Of a stretch of 64,000 nt of DNA, positions 44,701-58,698 are shown in pieces. The position numbers and the translations under genes are program-made. The notes under the pieces are model-generated. The model had not been told where the DNA came from. It did no database searches and was given only the letters and a program-made list of their open reading frames with translations. The DNA is from Phlyctochytrium arcticum (lineage: Eukaryota > Chytridiomycota > Chytridiomycetes > Chytridiales > Chytridiaceae): positions 1-64,000 of the forward strand of contig JAHLKI010000053.1 of assembly GCA_025602905.1 (NCBI GenBank). Reading direction: 5' to 3'. Every line of letters starts with the position of its first letter. The stretch's first letter is position 1.

Positions 44701-47700
44701 GCCTTGTTGAAATCGTTTTTGGAGGCTCACGACGAGATTACGGCACCGGATGTGGAAGCGGTTTACCCCTGTCTTCCTCTCCAAGAGGGTCTGATCACTG
44801 AAACCCTGCGTGAAACGCACCCCGTCAACATCAATTCGATTATTTACACTCTGGCCCCGGAAACGGAGACGAACAAGTTGAAGGATGCGTGGAATACGGT
44901 TGTCGGGGCGGTAGATTTGCTCCGAACCGTGTTTTTTGTGTCTGATGGCGGGATGGGACAGGCTGTCCTCAAGGATTGTGAGTGTGCGGCGGAAGCTGTG
45001 GAATGCGCGGATGAAGCTGCATATCATTCCTTACTCGCCAAACAAAAGATGGCAGTATTTGATTTGGTTCAAGAGGGAAGACGGCCCCCTGTTCAATGCA
45101 CCATTGTTACCCGGACTTACAACAACTCTCGAGTCATTGTGTGGACATTACATCACGCCCTCTATGATGGATGGAGTATACAGTTACTTCTTGATGCGGT
45201 TCAACAGGCGTATCATGGCACATTGGATACGACCTCGCTCCCGAAATTCAAGGATTTTGTGTCGGCTGTTGGTGAGCAGGATCCGGAGGCTGCCAAACAG
45301 TTTTGGACCGAGACATTGAAGGATGTGGGTGGAGCGAGTTTTCCCGAGTTGACTGGACTGCATCGGGATGAGACTGTGCCGATTGTCAGCAAGGGGATCG
45401 AGCATATTGCCACTTTACCGCTTTCATCTGTCGAGTCGGCTGCCAAGGCATTGGGAGCGACAGTCCAAGTTTTGGGACAAGTCGCCTGGGGAAAACTATT
45501 GGGTCTTTATTTGAACGAACCGGATGTGGTGTTTGGACATGTAGTCTCGGGACGGACTGTTGCGATCCCGAATGTGGAACGATTGGCGGCTCCCTGTTTC
45601 AACACTATCCCGTGCCGGGTACATTTGGAGGCAAAGATGTCCATCCGAGACGTTGTGGCACAAGTTCAGCGCAAAAGTGCGGGTGCATTGGCGTACCAGC
45701 ATACCTCTCTGAGACATATTCAGCAATGGATGGATCGATCGATGCCGCTCTTTGACACGCTCTTTATTTACCAGAAAACGGATTTGACCGAGTCTGATCA
45801 ACCCCAGCTTTGGACCGGCGAAGAAGAGGCCGCGGCTGAAATTGATTACCCCGTCACATTGGAATTGGAGCCGAGGCCCGATACGGATTCATTGGTGGTT
45901 AGTTTGGGGTACTGGACGCATGTCTTACCCGAGAGCCATGCGGGTATACTGGTTAAACAGTTCGAGAAAGTCTTGGGCGATATTGTCCGGGATGTTTTGC
46001 CGGATACCAAGGTTGCGAGTGTGGATGAAGAGCAAGTTATGGCAGTACAAAAGTTGCGCTGGGCAGATCAGGATTTGACCCGGGATATCATTGTCAAAAA
46101 GTCCAAACCTTCTTTCCTCAAACGCATGCTGGGATCGTCTGGTTCGCCAAAAGATGTTGTCCTTCTCCATCATTTCATCGAAGACCAAGCTGCGTTCAAT
46201 CCTTACGGTGTCGCCCTGGAGTACCTGACCCGATCCCTACAACTCCACAATGTCCAAACGGTCACCTTCAACGGACTCAACAAGCGCGCAAATCGACTGG
46301 CTAGGCATTTGGTCAGTCAGGGAGTCACGCCTACTAGCCGGGTTGTCATTTCGATGGCACGATCGGTATGGATGTATGTGGCGATTTTGGCCGTGTTGAA
46401 ATGTGGGGCTACCTATGTACCCGTTGACCCACAGGCACCCGAGAAACGAAAGGCTTTCATTGCCGAGGATGTTGAGGCAGTAGCGGTATTGACTACCTCT
46501 GATTGTGAATTGGACATTGAGACATTGGGCTGTGTTTGTATTGCGGTGGACAAGATTCCGACTGCCACATTACAACAACTTCCGAAACACAACCTGGATA
46601 TCGAAGTCAAGAGTTCGGATTTGGCTTACATGATCTACACCTCGGGAACTACTGGAACGCCTAAAGGTGTCATGACGGAGCACTACAACGCCGTGACAGC
46701 CATCAAGTTGTACCAAAACATCCTACCCGCCAAAAAGAACCGGTCTCGTCTACTCCAGTTTGCTTCGGCAGCGTTTGATGTGTCGGTTCTGGATATATTT
46801 TGGGGATGGGCGGTCGGGATCACTTTGGTTGCGGTTGAAAAGGATCTGTTGTTGTCCAATGTGCCGGGCGCGATGAGTTTGATGCGCATTACCCATGCGA
46901 CGTTGACTCCAACTGTTGCGTCTTTAATTCACCCGTCTACAGTCCCGACTTTGGAATGCTTGATTAGTGGTGGAGAAGCCATTACCCGGAAAGTCTTGCA
47001 AGCGTGGAGCGGCAAAGTGTTTAATGCGTACGGACCTACCGAAGCGACCATTGGTTGTACGATTCAAAAGAATGTGACGCCCAGAACACGGACTACCAAT
47101 ATTGGCCCAATTTTCGATTCTTGCTCGGCGTACGTGGTTGATCAGAACATGACTGTCTTGCCCCGAGGAGCGGTCGGCGAATTGTGTATTGGTGGACCCC
47201 ATGTGGCTCGAGGATACTTGAACCGAACCGAATTGACTGCCGAAAAGTTTGTCGATCTGAATGGTGAACGGGTGTACCGATCGGGTGATTTTGTCCGAAT
47301 GTTGGCTGATGGGACGATTGAGTACGTGGGTCGACAGGATGATCAAGTCAAGTACAACGGTCTTCGGATTGAGTTGGGTGAGATTTCGGCTGCGTTGTTG
47401 CAGTCGGCCGAGTCTCTTCATGATGCGGTTACGTTGGTCCTCAAACATCCCGACTTGCCCAAAGATCAACTTGTCTCGTTTGTTACCAAATCTGGGGATA
47501 AGGAGAATGGGGCTTCGACGACACTGGGCAAGGAAGATGTTGCCGTTGTAGAATTTCTTGCCAGTTCTGCGTTTCTGAAGAAAGTACTGGAAGGAGCCGC
47601 GGAGCGCATCCCGAATTACATGGTGCCAGGACAAGTCTTGCTGATCAATACCATGCCTTTGGGCAACAGCAGCAAGGCCGACACCAAGGCGCTATCTCAG

Positions 47701-50700
47701 CTTTTTGCTAGTTTGGATGCCAATGCTCTTACCAATTGGACATCGCAGGAAAATGATCGGCCTTGGACCGCGGTTGCTCGTGAACTTAGACGTGTGTTGG
47801 CGATAGTTTCTGGATTACCTCTTAGCTCGATTTCGCAATCATCCACCATTTTCCAGCTTGGGATTGACTCGGTGAATGCGATTCGTATTGTGCGAGAATT
47901 GAAGAATGTTGGCTTGTACTTGACTGTTTCGGATGTGATGAAGTACCCCACGATCCAGCTCATGTCGACTCGTGTCAAGGGAGAGTTGCAGGGTGTCGAA
48001 AGCCGGACTGCTCAAGAACGTATTGAGTTGATCGAAGCGTTTGATACCAAGTACCGCAACGATCTTGTTGGTGATGATGCGAAGGTTGATGCCATTTACC
48101 CGTGCACGCCATTGCAAGAGGCCATGTTGGTGGAAACGCTCAAATCAGACACCCGTCCTTACGTCAGTCATATCCCGTTTGAAATCAAGTCTGGCGTGGA
48201 TGTCGACCGTCTTCTGGCCGCGTGGAACACTGTCATTCGCCAGAATGATATTTTACGCACCGGGTTCAAGTCTGCGCAGGATGGACATGGCTACGTGCAA
48301 GTTGTTCATCGTGATTACCTATCGGACATTACTCGTTTTGAGATCAAGGAGTGTACTTTGGATCAACTTATGGATGCTCAAACCAAAGCGATTGTTGATG
48401 CCGTTGAGACGACTGGATTGCCCCCATTGACCATCACTGTTCTTCAAGACAATGGAGTAGTAGCCGTGGTTCTGCTGTCGATCCATCACGCCCTTTATGA
48501 TGGATGGAGTTTGCCTCTTTTGCTGGAAGATGTGGCCAAAGTGTACGAGAACGTCAAAGTGCTTGATCGGCCCCAGTTCCGGGATTTCGTTGGCTATATT
48601 ATGCAGCAAGAACCACAAGAAGCCGAAAGTTACTGGACCAGGTTGTTGACTGAATGTACTCCTTCCATGTTCCCGGCCAACTTGCACGGATACAAAGTCG
48701 ACAAAACCGAAATTCAATCTGCAACCCTCAAGGAATTGACATCAGAATGTACTCTGGAAATGTTGCAAGAAGCTAGTCAAGCGCTCAATGTCAGTTTACA
48801 AGCCCTTGGTCAAGCCGCCTGGTCGTTGTTGTTGAGTATGTACTCTGGTGAAACGAATGTCATGTTTGGACATGTTGTTTCGGGTCGATCGGTGGCCGTG
48901 GAGGGCGTGACTGACATGATGGGACCAACATTCAATACCATCCCTGTTCGCGTAGACCTCACTCCGTCTTTGACACTAGGAGACTTGGTGAAGTCTGTTC
49001 ATGCCATGAATGTCGAGTCGCTCTCTTACCAACATACCCCTTTGCGGACCATCACCAAGTGTGCCAAGGCGAGCGAACATGGCGTTGCACTATTTGATAC
49101 CATCTTTTTGTACCAAAAACTCGACGACTCAGATGAAGACCAACAGGCTAAGCTGTGGACTGTCGATGAAGGCCGTGCAGGTGTCAATGTGAGTATAGTA
49201 CCGACCGTTATTTTCTAATGTGTTGAAACTGACTTTTGTTTTGTTTTAGTACGCTGTTAGTGTCGAGATGGAACCCCACATGAATAAAGTCATACTGCGT
49301 GTTGCGGTTCAAGATGCCATCATGCCAGCCAATCACGTCGAGCTACTGCTGAAGCAGATGGATGCTCTTCTCCGTGAATTGGTCACCAACCACAGTGCTA
49401 CCATTGACAAGTTCGATATGCCAAATGGAGCCGATTGGGCAGCCTACACCCCCGTCAAGCGACACGCCCCGAATGAGAACTTGTGCCTGCACGATTGGGT
49501 CGCAGAATATGCTCGCAAGACACCTGCAAAACATGCTCTGGAATTCTATCCCGAGATTGATGCGACCCAACGTGACGTCTTGACCTATGCCCAACTCGAC
49601 AGTCAGGCTAGCAACTTGGCTCAGCATTTGATCCAGCAAGGCGTCAAACCGGGGTCTTATGTACCTATCTGCAGCGACAAGTCACTCTCGATGTACATTG
49701 CTGTGGTTGCTGTCCTCAAAGCGGGAGCAGCCTTTGTGCCGATTACACCCGACATTCCTGATGAACGGAAGTTATTTATTCTGGAGGATGTCAAGGCCAA
49801 TGTGCTTCTTGTTGGAAATGTCGATTTGATTGCGCCTCTTTCTGAACGACTCTCTGGTGTGACTACGGTTGTTATTGACCAGAAGCTGATTCACTCTTTG
49901 TCTGACATCAAGATTGAGCTACCGACTACTTCGGCCAAGTCTGCAGCGTATGTTATTTACACTTCCGGTACTACGGGTGTTCCCAAGGGCGTTGTTGTTC
50001 CTCACGAGGGTGCTCGAGATGCTCTGGACTCATTACGGGAAACTGTCCCTATGTCTGAAAACACACGCATGTTGCAATTCGCATCATTCATCTTTGACGT
50101 CTGCGTTTTTGAGCTGTTCATTTCATGGAGCGTTGGTAGCACTGTCGTCACTGCCCCACGAGATGCTTTGCTGATTGATTTGGAAAATGCACTTCGTGTC
50201 CTCAACGTCAGTCATGCAGATTTGACCCCGGCCATTGCGAAAATCGTCAAGCCTGAAAATGTTCCCCTGGAAGTCCTTGTTACCGGTGGAGAAGCACTGA
50301 CGCAACAAGTCCTCGACAACTGGGCCGAGACTCGCGTATTGGTGAATGCTTACGGACCTACAGAGGCCAGTATTGGTTGCACCATTAAGCGCGTCGAGCG
50401 GAAAACACACACCTCCAACATTGGACCGGCATTCACGACCTGTTCAGCATATGTCCTTCGAGGAATGCAAGTCCAACCCATCGGTGCCATTGGAGAACTT
50501 TGCGTTGGGGGTACCCAGGTTGCCATTGAATACGTCAACCGCCCCGATTTGACTGCCGAAAAGTTTGTCATCTTTCCTGCCACTGGCGAGCGCCTCTACC
50601 GTACGGGTGACTTTGTGCGTATGCTTGCTGATGGATCGATCGAGTTCCAAGGACGACAGGACGAGCAAGTCAAACTGAACGGATTGCGCATTGAGCTAGC

Positions 50701-53700
50701 CGAGATTGATACCGTCATTGTGAATGCAGACAACAGTATCGCTGATGCCGTGACAATGGTATTGAAGCATCCGGATCACGATCTCCGACAGCTAGTCAGT
50801 TTTGTGAGTCTTCGAGACAGTGAAAGTTCCAGAGATGCGGATGTTGCATTGGTCGCTGGCTTAGCCGAAGCACCCGTGCTGAAAACTGTACAGCGTGAGG
50901 CGCAAAACCGATTGCCGGCTTACATGGTTCCTGCTTTGATCTTCTTTGTCAATCGCATTCCTCTTGGGCGAACCGGTAGGTTTTTTTTTGTACCTTTCTC
51001 AACGACAACATTCTAATGACTTTCCTTCTTCACCATTCAGGTAAAGCAGACCGCAAAGCACTGGCCGAATTGTATAGCACCATTGATCGTACGGCCTTGA
51101 TCGGAGCTGAAATTGAGGGTGATGGAGATCTTGAGTGGACTGCTCTTGAAAGGACCATCCGTGAATGTTTCGGACAAGCCGCCAATGTTGAAGCCGAATC
51201 TGTCAAGCGAAACACGTCTATTTTCCAGCTCGGTTTGGACTCTATCAGCGCTATCCAACTTTGCGCCCGACTCAAACAACACGACTGCCTCGTTGCCGTA
51301 TCAGAAATCATGAAGTACCCTACGGTGGCTCGACTCAGTAACTTTTTGCAAAGCAAGAGAGAAGTTACAACCTCGGATGTGCAGGCCATACAACCTTTTG
51401 ATCTCTCTGCGTTTGAAAAGCAAGTCAAGGAAAGCTTGCTATCGCGAATCGGTCTTATGGAGGATCAAGTTCAACACATTTACCCCAGTACACCACTTCA
51501 AGAGGGAATGATTGTTGAGTCTCTTCGATCAGAAGGCAAATACTACTACAACCATGTAGCGTTCAAGTTGGCAGCGTCAGTCGATGTACCTCGTTTACTT
51601 CAAGCTTGGAACGATGTGGTGGCTGCTAATGACGCTCTGCGAACAAGCTTCCATGCTCTGGATGAAGGAAATTACGGATATGCACAAGTTGTTCAGAAAA
51701 CGATCCATTTGCCCATCACTTTCGAGACTGTTGCCCAAAGTGCAGACCTTCAAGCGGCCTTTGAATTACATACTGAGCAGGCGCGATATACCCTGGATCT
51801 TGGCAAACCGCCCATTTCGCTCCGCGTCATTGCCGCACCTGAAGAGCGATGGTTGTGCTTGTCTCTCCACCATGCTCTTTACGATGGATGGTCTCTTCCG
51901 CTCATTATGGACGATGTCTTGGAATGTTACCTCAAAGCGACACCGCCCACAGCTCGACCTCAGTACCGAGAGCTTGTGCAGTATGTGCTGACCCACAACG
52001 AAGAGGAGGCAAAGACCTACTGGTCCAAGGAATTAGATAAGTACCAACCGACATCGTTTCCCACCAATTTGCACGGCAAACGAGTTCCCGATACCGGCAA
52101 AAGCATTGGACTAGAGCATCATATGAAGGTTCTGGTGGCAGATGTTGAAAAAGCGGCTTCTATGTTGGATTGCAGCTTGCAAGCGTTTGCTCAGGCCAGT
52201 TGGGCAGTCCTCCTTGCGTCCTATACTGGTGAAGCCGATGTTGTCTTTGGTCGTGTCATTTCGGGTCGTACGGTTCCGGTTGAGAATGTTCAAGCTATTA
52301 TCGGTCCATCTTTCAATACCGTACCCTGTCGCGTAACTCTCACCGACAAATCTGCCAAGGAGATTGTTCGGAACATTCATCATGCCAACGTTGAATCCAT
52401 CAATTATCAGCAAACGCCATTGACATCTATCATGCGATGGACCGAGAGTCAGCGATCTGGACAACCACTTTTCAATACGCTGTTCCTGTATCAAATGCAA
52501 GAGAAGGAGTCTGGAACGTCAGGTGAAGAAGCTATCTGGACAACTGCGGATGGTGAAGCTGATATCAACGTAAGACAACCCGTTGTTTTCCAAACCATAA
52601 TGTTTCTTAAATACTAACCAAATTCTTTAGTACGATGTAACGCTCGAGGTCGAAGCTGTCGGTGATCACTTTTGCGTTCGGGCTGCCTGCCAAACATTCG
52701 TCATGCCTACCGCCCATTTGCAAGTTCTTCTTGAGCAATTTGAGACTGTTCTACGCCAAATTGTGACGTTCCCTGACCGCAACCCCGCCGTCGTTGACCT
52801 TGTGGATAATCGAGTCATGTCAGTTCAGGATCAGCTATTCCTTACGAGCTCCGAAAATGTGGAATTCCTGCATCGTGGAATCGAAAAGAATGCTGTTATC
52901 CGACCAAACGAGCCTGCCTTGATTGTTGCCACTGAAGTGACCGATACTGTGCTTCCAGAGAATCTGGTCACCTACTCGTACTACGAGCTGAATTACAAGG
53001 CCAATCAAATTGCGTGGTTCTTGAAGGAGCGAAACATTGGCGAGAACGATCTGGTTCCCCTATGCTTGGATCGATCTGCTTGGACGTATATGACCATTCT
53101 TGGAGTTTTGAAGGCCAGTGGTGCCTATGTACCTATTGATCCTGAAGCTCCTGTCGACCGGAAAAAGTTTATTATCGCTGAAACAGAGTGCAAATTCGTC
53201 CTGACCACCTCGAAAAACAAGGCGTCACTTGCAGAGATTGGTGATGTCGAAGTGATTTGCCTTGATGAGATTGCCCTGCGTGACTACCCTGGACATAACC
53301 TCCCGCAAGCGGACCTCAAACCATCATCCTTCGCATATGTCATTTATACTTCTGGAACCACAGGAACACCAAAGGGTGTCCTTATTGAACATTCCTCGGC
53401 GGGTGCAGCAATGGAAACATTCAAGGCGCTACTGCCAATGGTAAAAGCCACCAATCCACGTCTTATGCAATTTGCATCCTACACCTTTGATGTCTCGGTT
53501 TACGAAATGTTCTTTACCTGGCAATCTGGATACGCATTAGCAACTTGCTCCAAGGACTTGATGTTATCCAATCTTGAAGTTTTCATTCGCGAAGTTCAGA
53601 TTACCCATTGCAACATGACACCCACAATTGCCGCATTGGTGAAGCGTGAAAACATCCCAGACCTGGAGGTTCTTATTTTTGGTGGAGAGGCCTTGACGCA

Positions 53701-56242
53701 ACCTGTTTTGGACGCATGGGCGGGCAAAGGAGTTACACTGATCAACGCTTACGGACCTACGGAGGCGACCATTGGTTGTACGATGTACGTCGATGTGCAA
53801 AAGGAGACGGCTAGGAACAACATCGGATTGGCATGGCCAACATGCTCCTTGTATGTTGTGTCAGAGAAAGGAGATTTGTTGCCCAGAGGTGCAGTTGGTG
53901 AACTTTGTGTGGGCGGACCACAAGTTGCGCGCGGGTACTTGAAGCGACCCGAGTTGACTGCAGAGAAATTTGTTACATTCCCCTGGTTGACCGACCCGAC
54001 ACTTTCTGCTCAAGACCAACCTCGTGTGTATCGTACTGGTGATCTTGCCAGACTGCTGGCTGATGGCTGTGTAGAGTTTTTGGGGCGAATTGACGATCAA
54101 GTCAAGATCAACGGACTTCGTATTGAACTGGGAGAAATCAGTTCAACCGTCGCTCGTGCTCATCCATTGATGATTGTAGATGCCGTTACCATTGTTTCCA
54201 GACATTCCAAACAGCAGCGAGACCAACTTGTTACATTTATGCATGTGAACGAAATGCTCGTCCCGGAAACCGCAGTGCAAGCTACGCAAGCTCAACTTTT
54301 GAACCCTGCCGACTGGTCAACCGAACTGAACGAACTGGTCGGATACTGTCACCAGCGTTCAAAAGCCCACATGCCTGCATACATGCTTCCTGCATTCATC
54401 ATTCCCGTCAACCGTATGCCCAAGGGCCAGACCAACAAAACCAGTACCCGCGATTTGGACGGTTTATTCAAGAACTTGGACTTTGAAGTCTTACAGGCGC
54501 TTGCACTTGAGACCAATAGTGAAGGTAACGCGACCCCGGACGACCCCAACCGAGAATGGACTCGGCTCGAACAAGATATCCGGAACGTCGTTGCCAGCGT
54601 TGCTGCATTGGATCCTCACGACATTGGCGCGCGAGCATCCATTTACCAACTAGGTCTCGATTCAATCAGTGCTATCCGCGTCAGTTCCAAATTGCGAGGT
54701 ATCGGTATACATATTAGTGTCGGCGAGATTCTCCGTGCGCGAACAATTGAGAAAATGGCCGTGTTGTTGGAAGGAGAGAACCGAGTTGTTAAATCCGTTC
54801 TGGACAGCCGCGAAGTAGTAGCCACACCCGCCGCAACCGACGCTTACCTCATGGAAGTTGTCGGCAAGGACTTTGTGACCCAGTCGGTTCCTTCATTCGT
54901 CCAAAACGCGGCTATCGAGCGTATTTTACCCGTCAATGCCAGTCAAATCTTCACATTGTCATCCTGGATCTCGAGTCGTGGACAGTACTTTAACCCAACC
55001 TTCTTGTTCCAATCCAATGCACCCATCGACGTCAAAAAACTGGAGACTTCCTGGGCACAACTTTGTCAACACCATGAAATCCTGCGAACCGTCTTTTTTG
55101 CCACTTCCAGTGTTGAGATGCCCTTTGTGCAAGTCATTCTAGAAAAGGCAGTACCAGTCTTTACCCACGAGGTCATCAAAGGGGTGTATCACTGGGATAC
55201 CCTTGCTCCGATTTTTGCCGCTGAACGTGAGACGTTCAATAGTGTCGCTAGCCCACCTTCTCGCATGCGCTGCCTGACGTTTAATGATTGCTCGATATTG
55301 CTGTTGACCATGAACCATGCGCTATACGATGGATGGAGTGTACCCTTACTGCTTTCGGACTTGAGTGAATTGTACGTTTCTGGGACTGCACCGGCTATAA
55401 CACTGAGCTGGTCTTCTTTCATGGATAACATTGTGGCTGATCGCTCCCGAACGGACTTTACCCGGCTCAAATCCGAATGGAAAACGGTGACCGACGCCAA
55501 CAATGACTTCCTGTTCCCTCACCTAAATACCGACCATCCCACCTCCCAAAACACCGTCGATACCCGCTTTGATCTTCCCAACGTTATCCCCAAAGAAGCT
55601 CTGGATGCCCTGATGCAAAAATGTCAACAAAAGGGGCTGAGTTTCCAATCCTACGTGCTCGCTGCATGGGCTAAAACACAAGAATCATATACCGTCTCAT
55701 CCAATCACGTCGCCTTTGGTCTCTACCACGCCAACCGATCTCATCCCGAAGGCGTCGACACCTTACGTGGTCCTACCGTCAATGTACTGCCATTACAATC
55801 TGCCACACCCAGCACCAAATCCATCTTTGCGTTGGCTTCCGAATTACAAGAAGAACTGAGCCACCAGGTGGACGAGATGCCGTATGTGACGTTGCACGAT
55901 ATACAGACATGGTGCGGTCGAGTCTCATACCCACTCATCAACGTATTCATCAACTTCCTGATCACCGAAACCGCACCTGCTGTCGCGGAAACCGCCATGC
56001 TCAAACCGGTCCCTCTGGACGTTCTTCCACCTACCTCTACACCGGAACCCACAGCCTCCCGCGCTCTCGGTCTAGAAAACTCCAAAGCCTCACCCATTCA
56101 AAGCGATGTTGACCTGGAAGTTGCTGTCCGCGATGGTGGTTTATGCCTGGCCATCTTTTCCCCCGCCCATGTTTTGTCTGTTTCCCAAGGCGAGCAAGTT
56201 TTACGCCGTTTCGTATCTGTGCTTACTGAAGAGTGCATCTGA
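38707..56242 (+). CDS. five-module non-ribosomal peptide synthetase, A-T-C x5
   Basis: Exons 38707-39087, 39148-49188, 49250-50975, 51041-52569, 52631-56242 (introns 60-65 nt) give about 5,762 aa. It starts with a C-domain remnant (1-205, HEPALQVAWAKLLTLYLGE), then five A-T-C modules. A domains start near 210, 1340, 2465, 3550 and 4635, each with YTSGTTGxPKG, a YGPTE block and Y/YRTGD or YRSGD. T domains have LGIDS or LGLDS near 800, 1915, 3034, 4114 and 5234. C domains 1-4 have HHALYDGW near 1016, 2128, 3240 and 4324. C5 has NHALYDGW (about 5455) and opens ILPVNASQIF instead of PLQEG. There are no epimerase, methyltransferase or thioesterase domains; a terminal C domain usually cyclises or releases fungal peptides. 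It probably makes a pentapeptide or larger cyclic product. SidC-like affinity is inferred from the C5 motif and the SIT neighbour. Confidence 0.92.
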
Positions 56243-56635
56243 AAATTTAGTCGTTTTTAGTTGTTATGTTTGTGTTTTAGAGATCTCTTTATTTTAGAAT
56301 CAGTTGTTCGTTCGTCGTCATAATCATTTTCTGTTTTTATCAATACAAGTTAGTCGTCAAATACTCTTGTTTGGTCGTGCATCGTGAGACTTCAGAGGAA
56401 GATCATTCGAAACAAAGCAATTTTTGTCCTGCGCACAATGTCTCAGGGTAGGCAGTCCATTCATGCTTTTCTACAATAGAGACGCCATCCTTTCAGTACC
56501 AGGCTCAACCAAGGTTTTTTCTTTGTCGAAAAGATATGTTTCAAAAAAAAATGAAAATGCGTTAAATACTTTTATGTACAGAGAGACAAGGGGGAGAGGA
56601 GGCTATATACAACATAGAAATCAGAGAGAGAAGCA
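56243..56635. other. convergent 3' region between NRPS and ABCG gene
   Basis: T-rich after the NRPS stop, with no ORF of note. It contains the 3' UTRs of both convergent genes. Confidence 0.5.
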
Positions 56636-58639
56636 CTACTTTTTGAGGTATCGAATACCGAGGTACGCAATAAACCGGCAGATCAAGATGTAGAGGACAA
56701 GTGCGAGAGCACACCCTTCAATCGTCATTTTGTCCAGCGCGAGGGATTTGATGGTTTGTTGGCCAGAAGTGGTGGGACATTTCCCGTCAACAAGTTGAGT
56801 GGGAAGACATCGGAGTGCGAGGCCGGAGAGTTCGTTGAGGGAAATACCGATATACCCGAATTTGACGTAACTGGTGTAGTCGAGCCAGATGAAATGTTTG
56901 GGGAGGTTGGCGGGTGAGAGAAAGAAGGAGCCAAAAAGCCGGGCCATTTCGAGGACCATGGGGAGAACCGTTACGGAGAGTGAAGTGGTGCGGCAGAGGG
57001 CAGAGACCATCATGGCGAGAGAAGTGGCGGCCAAAGTGACGAGAACCATAAACATGGTGAAGACGACGAATTTGGCGACGGTGAGTTGGAAACCAATCAT
57101 GAAATAGGCGATAAAGGAAAAGGCGATGGGACAGGCGACTTGGAGGATTCCTTCACTGATGTTTTTGCTCAAAAAGTAGGCTGAGACGTTATACGTCCCT
57201 GCAGCCCGTTCCCGGAGCACCAATAGCCGTTCTTTCGGAAACGAGTTGATCATCGACAAGGATCCAAACATGCCTTGATTGACGACACAGAAAAAGAGGA
57301 CAGGTTGACGCCGGACGACACTGGCTTGGGTATCCCCGATTTGCCAAAAGACGCCTCCGATGAGTGCAGCCAGGATAATGTTTTGGAGGAGTTGGGTGAT
57401 GATGACGCTTTTGGAGCGGACGAATTCCTTCATGGAGCGTTCGAAGAGGATGCAGAACTGGTAGCGCCAGGGGGGACGGGTCAAGGTTTTGGTCAGGGCG
57501 TGGTTTTGCTGCATGATGGATTTTTCCTTCATGTCGATGATGACGGCGGGTGTCGCATCTTGGATTTTGTTGATGCGGTCAATGGCGATTTCGTCCGCGT
57601 CCATCGATCCTTCGACGGAATTGTAGTTGGGAGGAGGTGGAGAAATGACGTCGAGCATGTGGTCGGCCGGGTTGGTTTCCGCGGGGAGAGGGAACCCGGC
57701 ATCAGCAAAGAACCGCATCGTGTCGGCGGCCGGACCATAGTAGACGATTTTGCCGGATTTGAGGAGGAGGAGGTCATCAAAGAGTTGGAAAATCCGGGAT
57801 TGGGGTTGATGAATCGTGCAAACCACCGTGCAGAGTCCCGACGCGGCCAGTTTCTTAAGTGTCTCACAGAGCAATAGCGCAGTCACACTGTCCAGACCCG
57901 AAGTTGGTTCGTCGAGAAAGAGGAGACGGGGTTGAGTCAAGAGTTCCATGGCCACGCAAAGTCGTTTCCGCTCGCCGCCGGAAATACCCCGGTTGAGTTG
58001 ATCTCCCACAATCGTATGCCGAACATGGTAAATCCCCAGCTGTCGCAAAACTTTTTCGACGCGGAGGGCTTTATCGGATTTGGACATGGAGCTCGGGAGA
58101 CGGAGTTCGGCGGTGTAGTAGAGGGTTTCTTCGCAGGTTAAGAGGCCGTTGAGGAGGTCGTCTTGGGGGACCATGCCGGCTACTTTCTTGAGATCGCTGG
58201 CCGAGTAGTCCATACCGTCCAACCGAGCAGTTCCGGAGGTGGTAGCAGAAGTGATGCGGCAGGCCAGAGTATTCATGAGCGTCGTCTTTCCCGATCCTAA
58301 TTGGAACGCACCAAGTTAAAAAAAAATGCACTACCAAACAATGAAGAAATGCACAATGTACATACCAGATGGCCCCATAATAGCCAAAAACCGTGACTGA
58401 ACACTCCCACTTGCCCCATGAAGTAAAGTTTTGGCCCCATCAATAGAAGTAACTTGTAAATCCTTCCAGCAAAGTTCGATGGCTTTCGTATTCGCATCCT
58501 CAAAGTGTTTCTGGAACTCGGCCATGGAGCGGACCGTGAGCTGGACTTGGTGGTGGTCAGCGTCGACTAAGGGGTTGGCGAGGAGCTCGGGTTGAGCGAC
58601 TTTGAGGGACATGTTTGAGGGGGAGGGTTTGAGGGACAT
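56636..58639 (-). CDS. ABCG (WHITE-type) half transporter
   Basis: Exons 58639-58366 and 58296-56636, intron 69 nt (GTATGT to AATTAG), 644 aa. The intron splits Walker A: IMGPSG joins SGKTTLMNTL. NBD first (about 40-300: VPQDDLLNGLLTCEETL, signature ISGGERKRL, LLFLDEPTSGLDS, H-loop CTIHQP), then six membrane segments (about 380-640), the reverse order typical of ABCG. The second ATG (58639) is preferred over 58690 because a TATAAATAT lies at 58699-58707, too close to the latter. It must dimerise to work. It probably exports a lipophilic compound; its place next to the NRPS suggests a role in product or precursor traffic, but that is inference. Confidence 0.87.
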
Positions 58640-58698
58640 TTTGAGGGTGAATTGGGTGTGGGTGATGTGTGGAAGGGAAATTACTCCCACACCGCTTG

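Noticed and set aside
49189..52630. NRPS as three separate genes
   Set aside because: The breaks at 49189, 50976 and 52570 are clean 61-65 nt GT-AG introns that restore frame within C and A domains.
38707..56242. Thioesterase or reductase release domain in the NRPS
   Set aside because: No GxSxG thioesterase motif or Rossmann reductase follows the last T domain; the protein ends in a C domain.
57275..57877. 200-codon plus-strand frame inside the ABCG gene
   Set aside because: Antisense shadow of a well-supported ABC transporter; no motif of its own.
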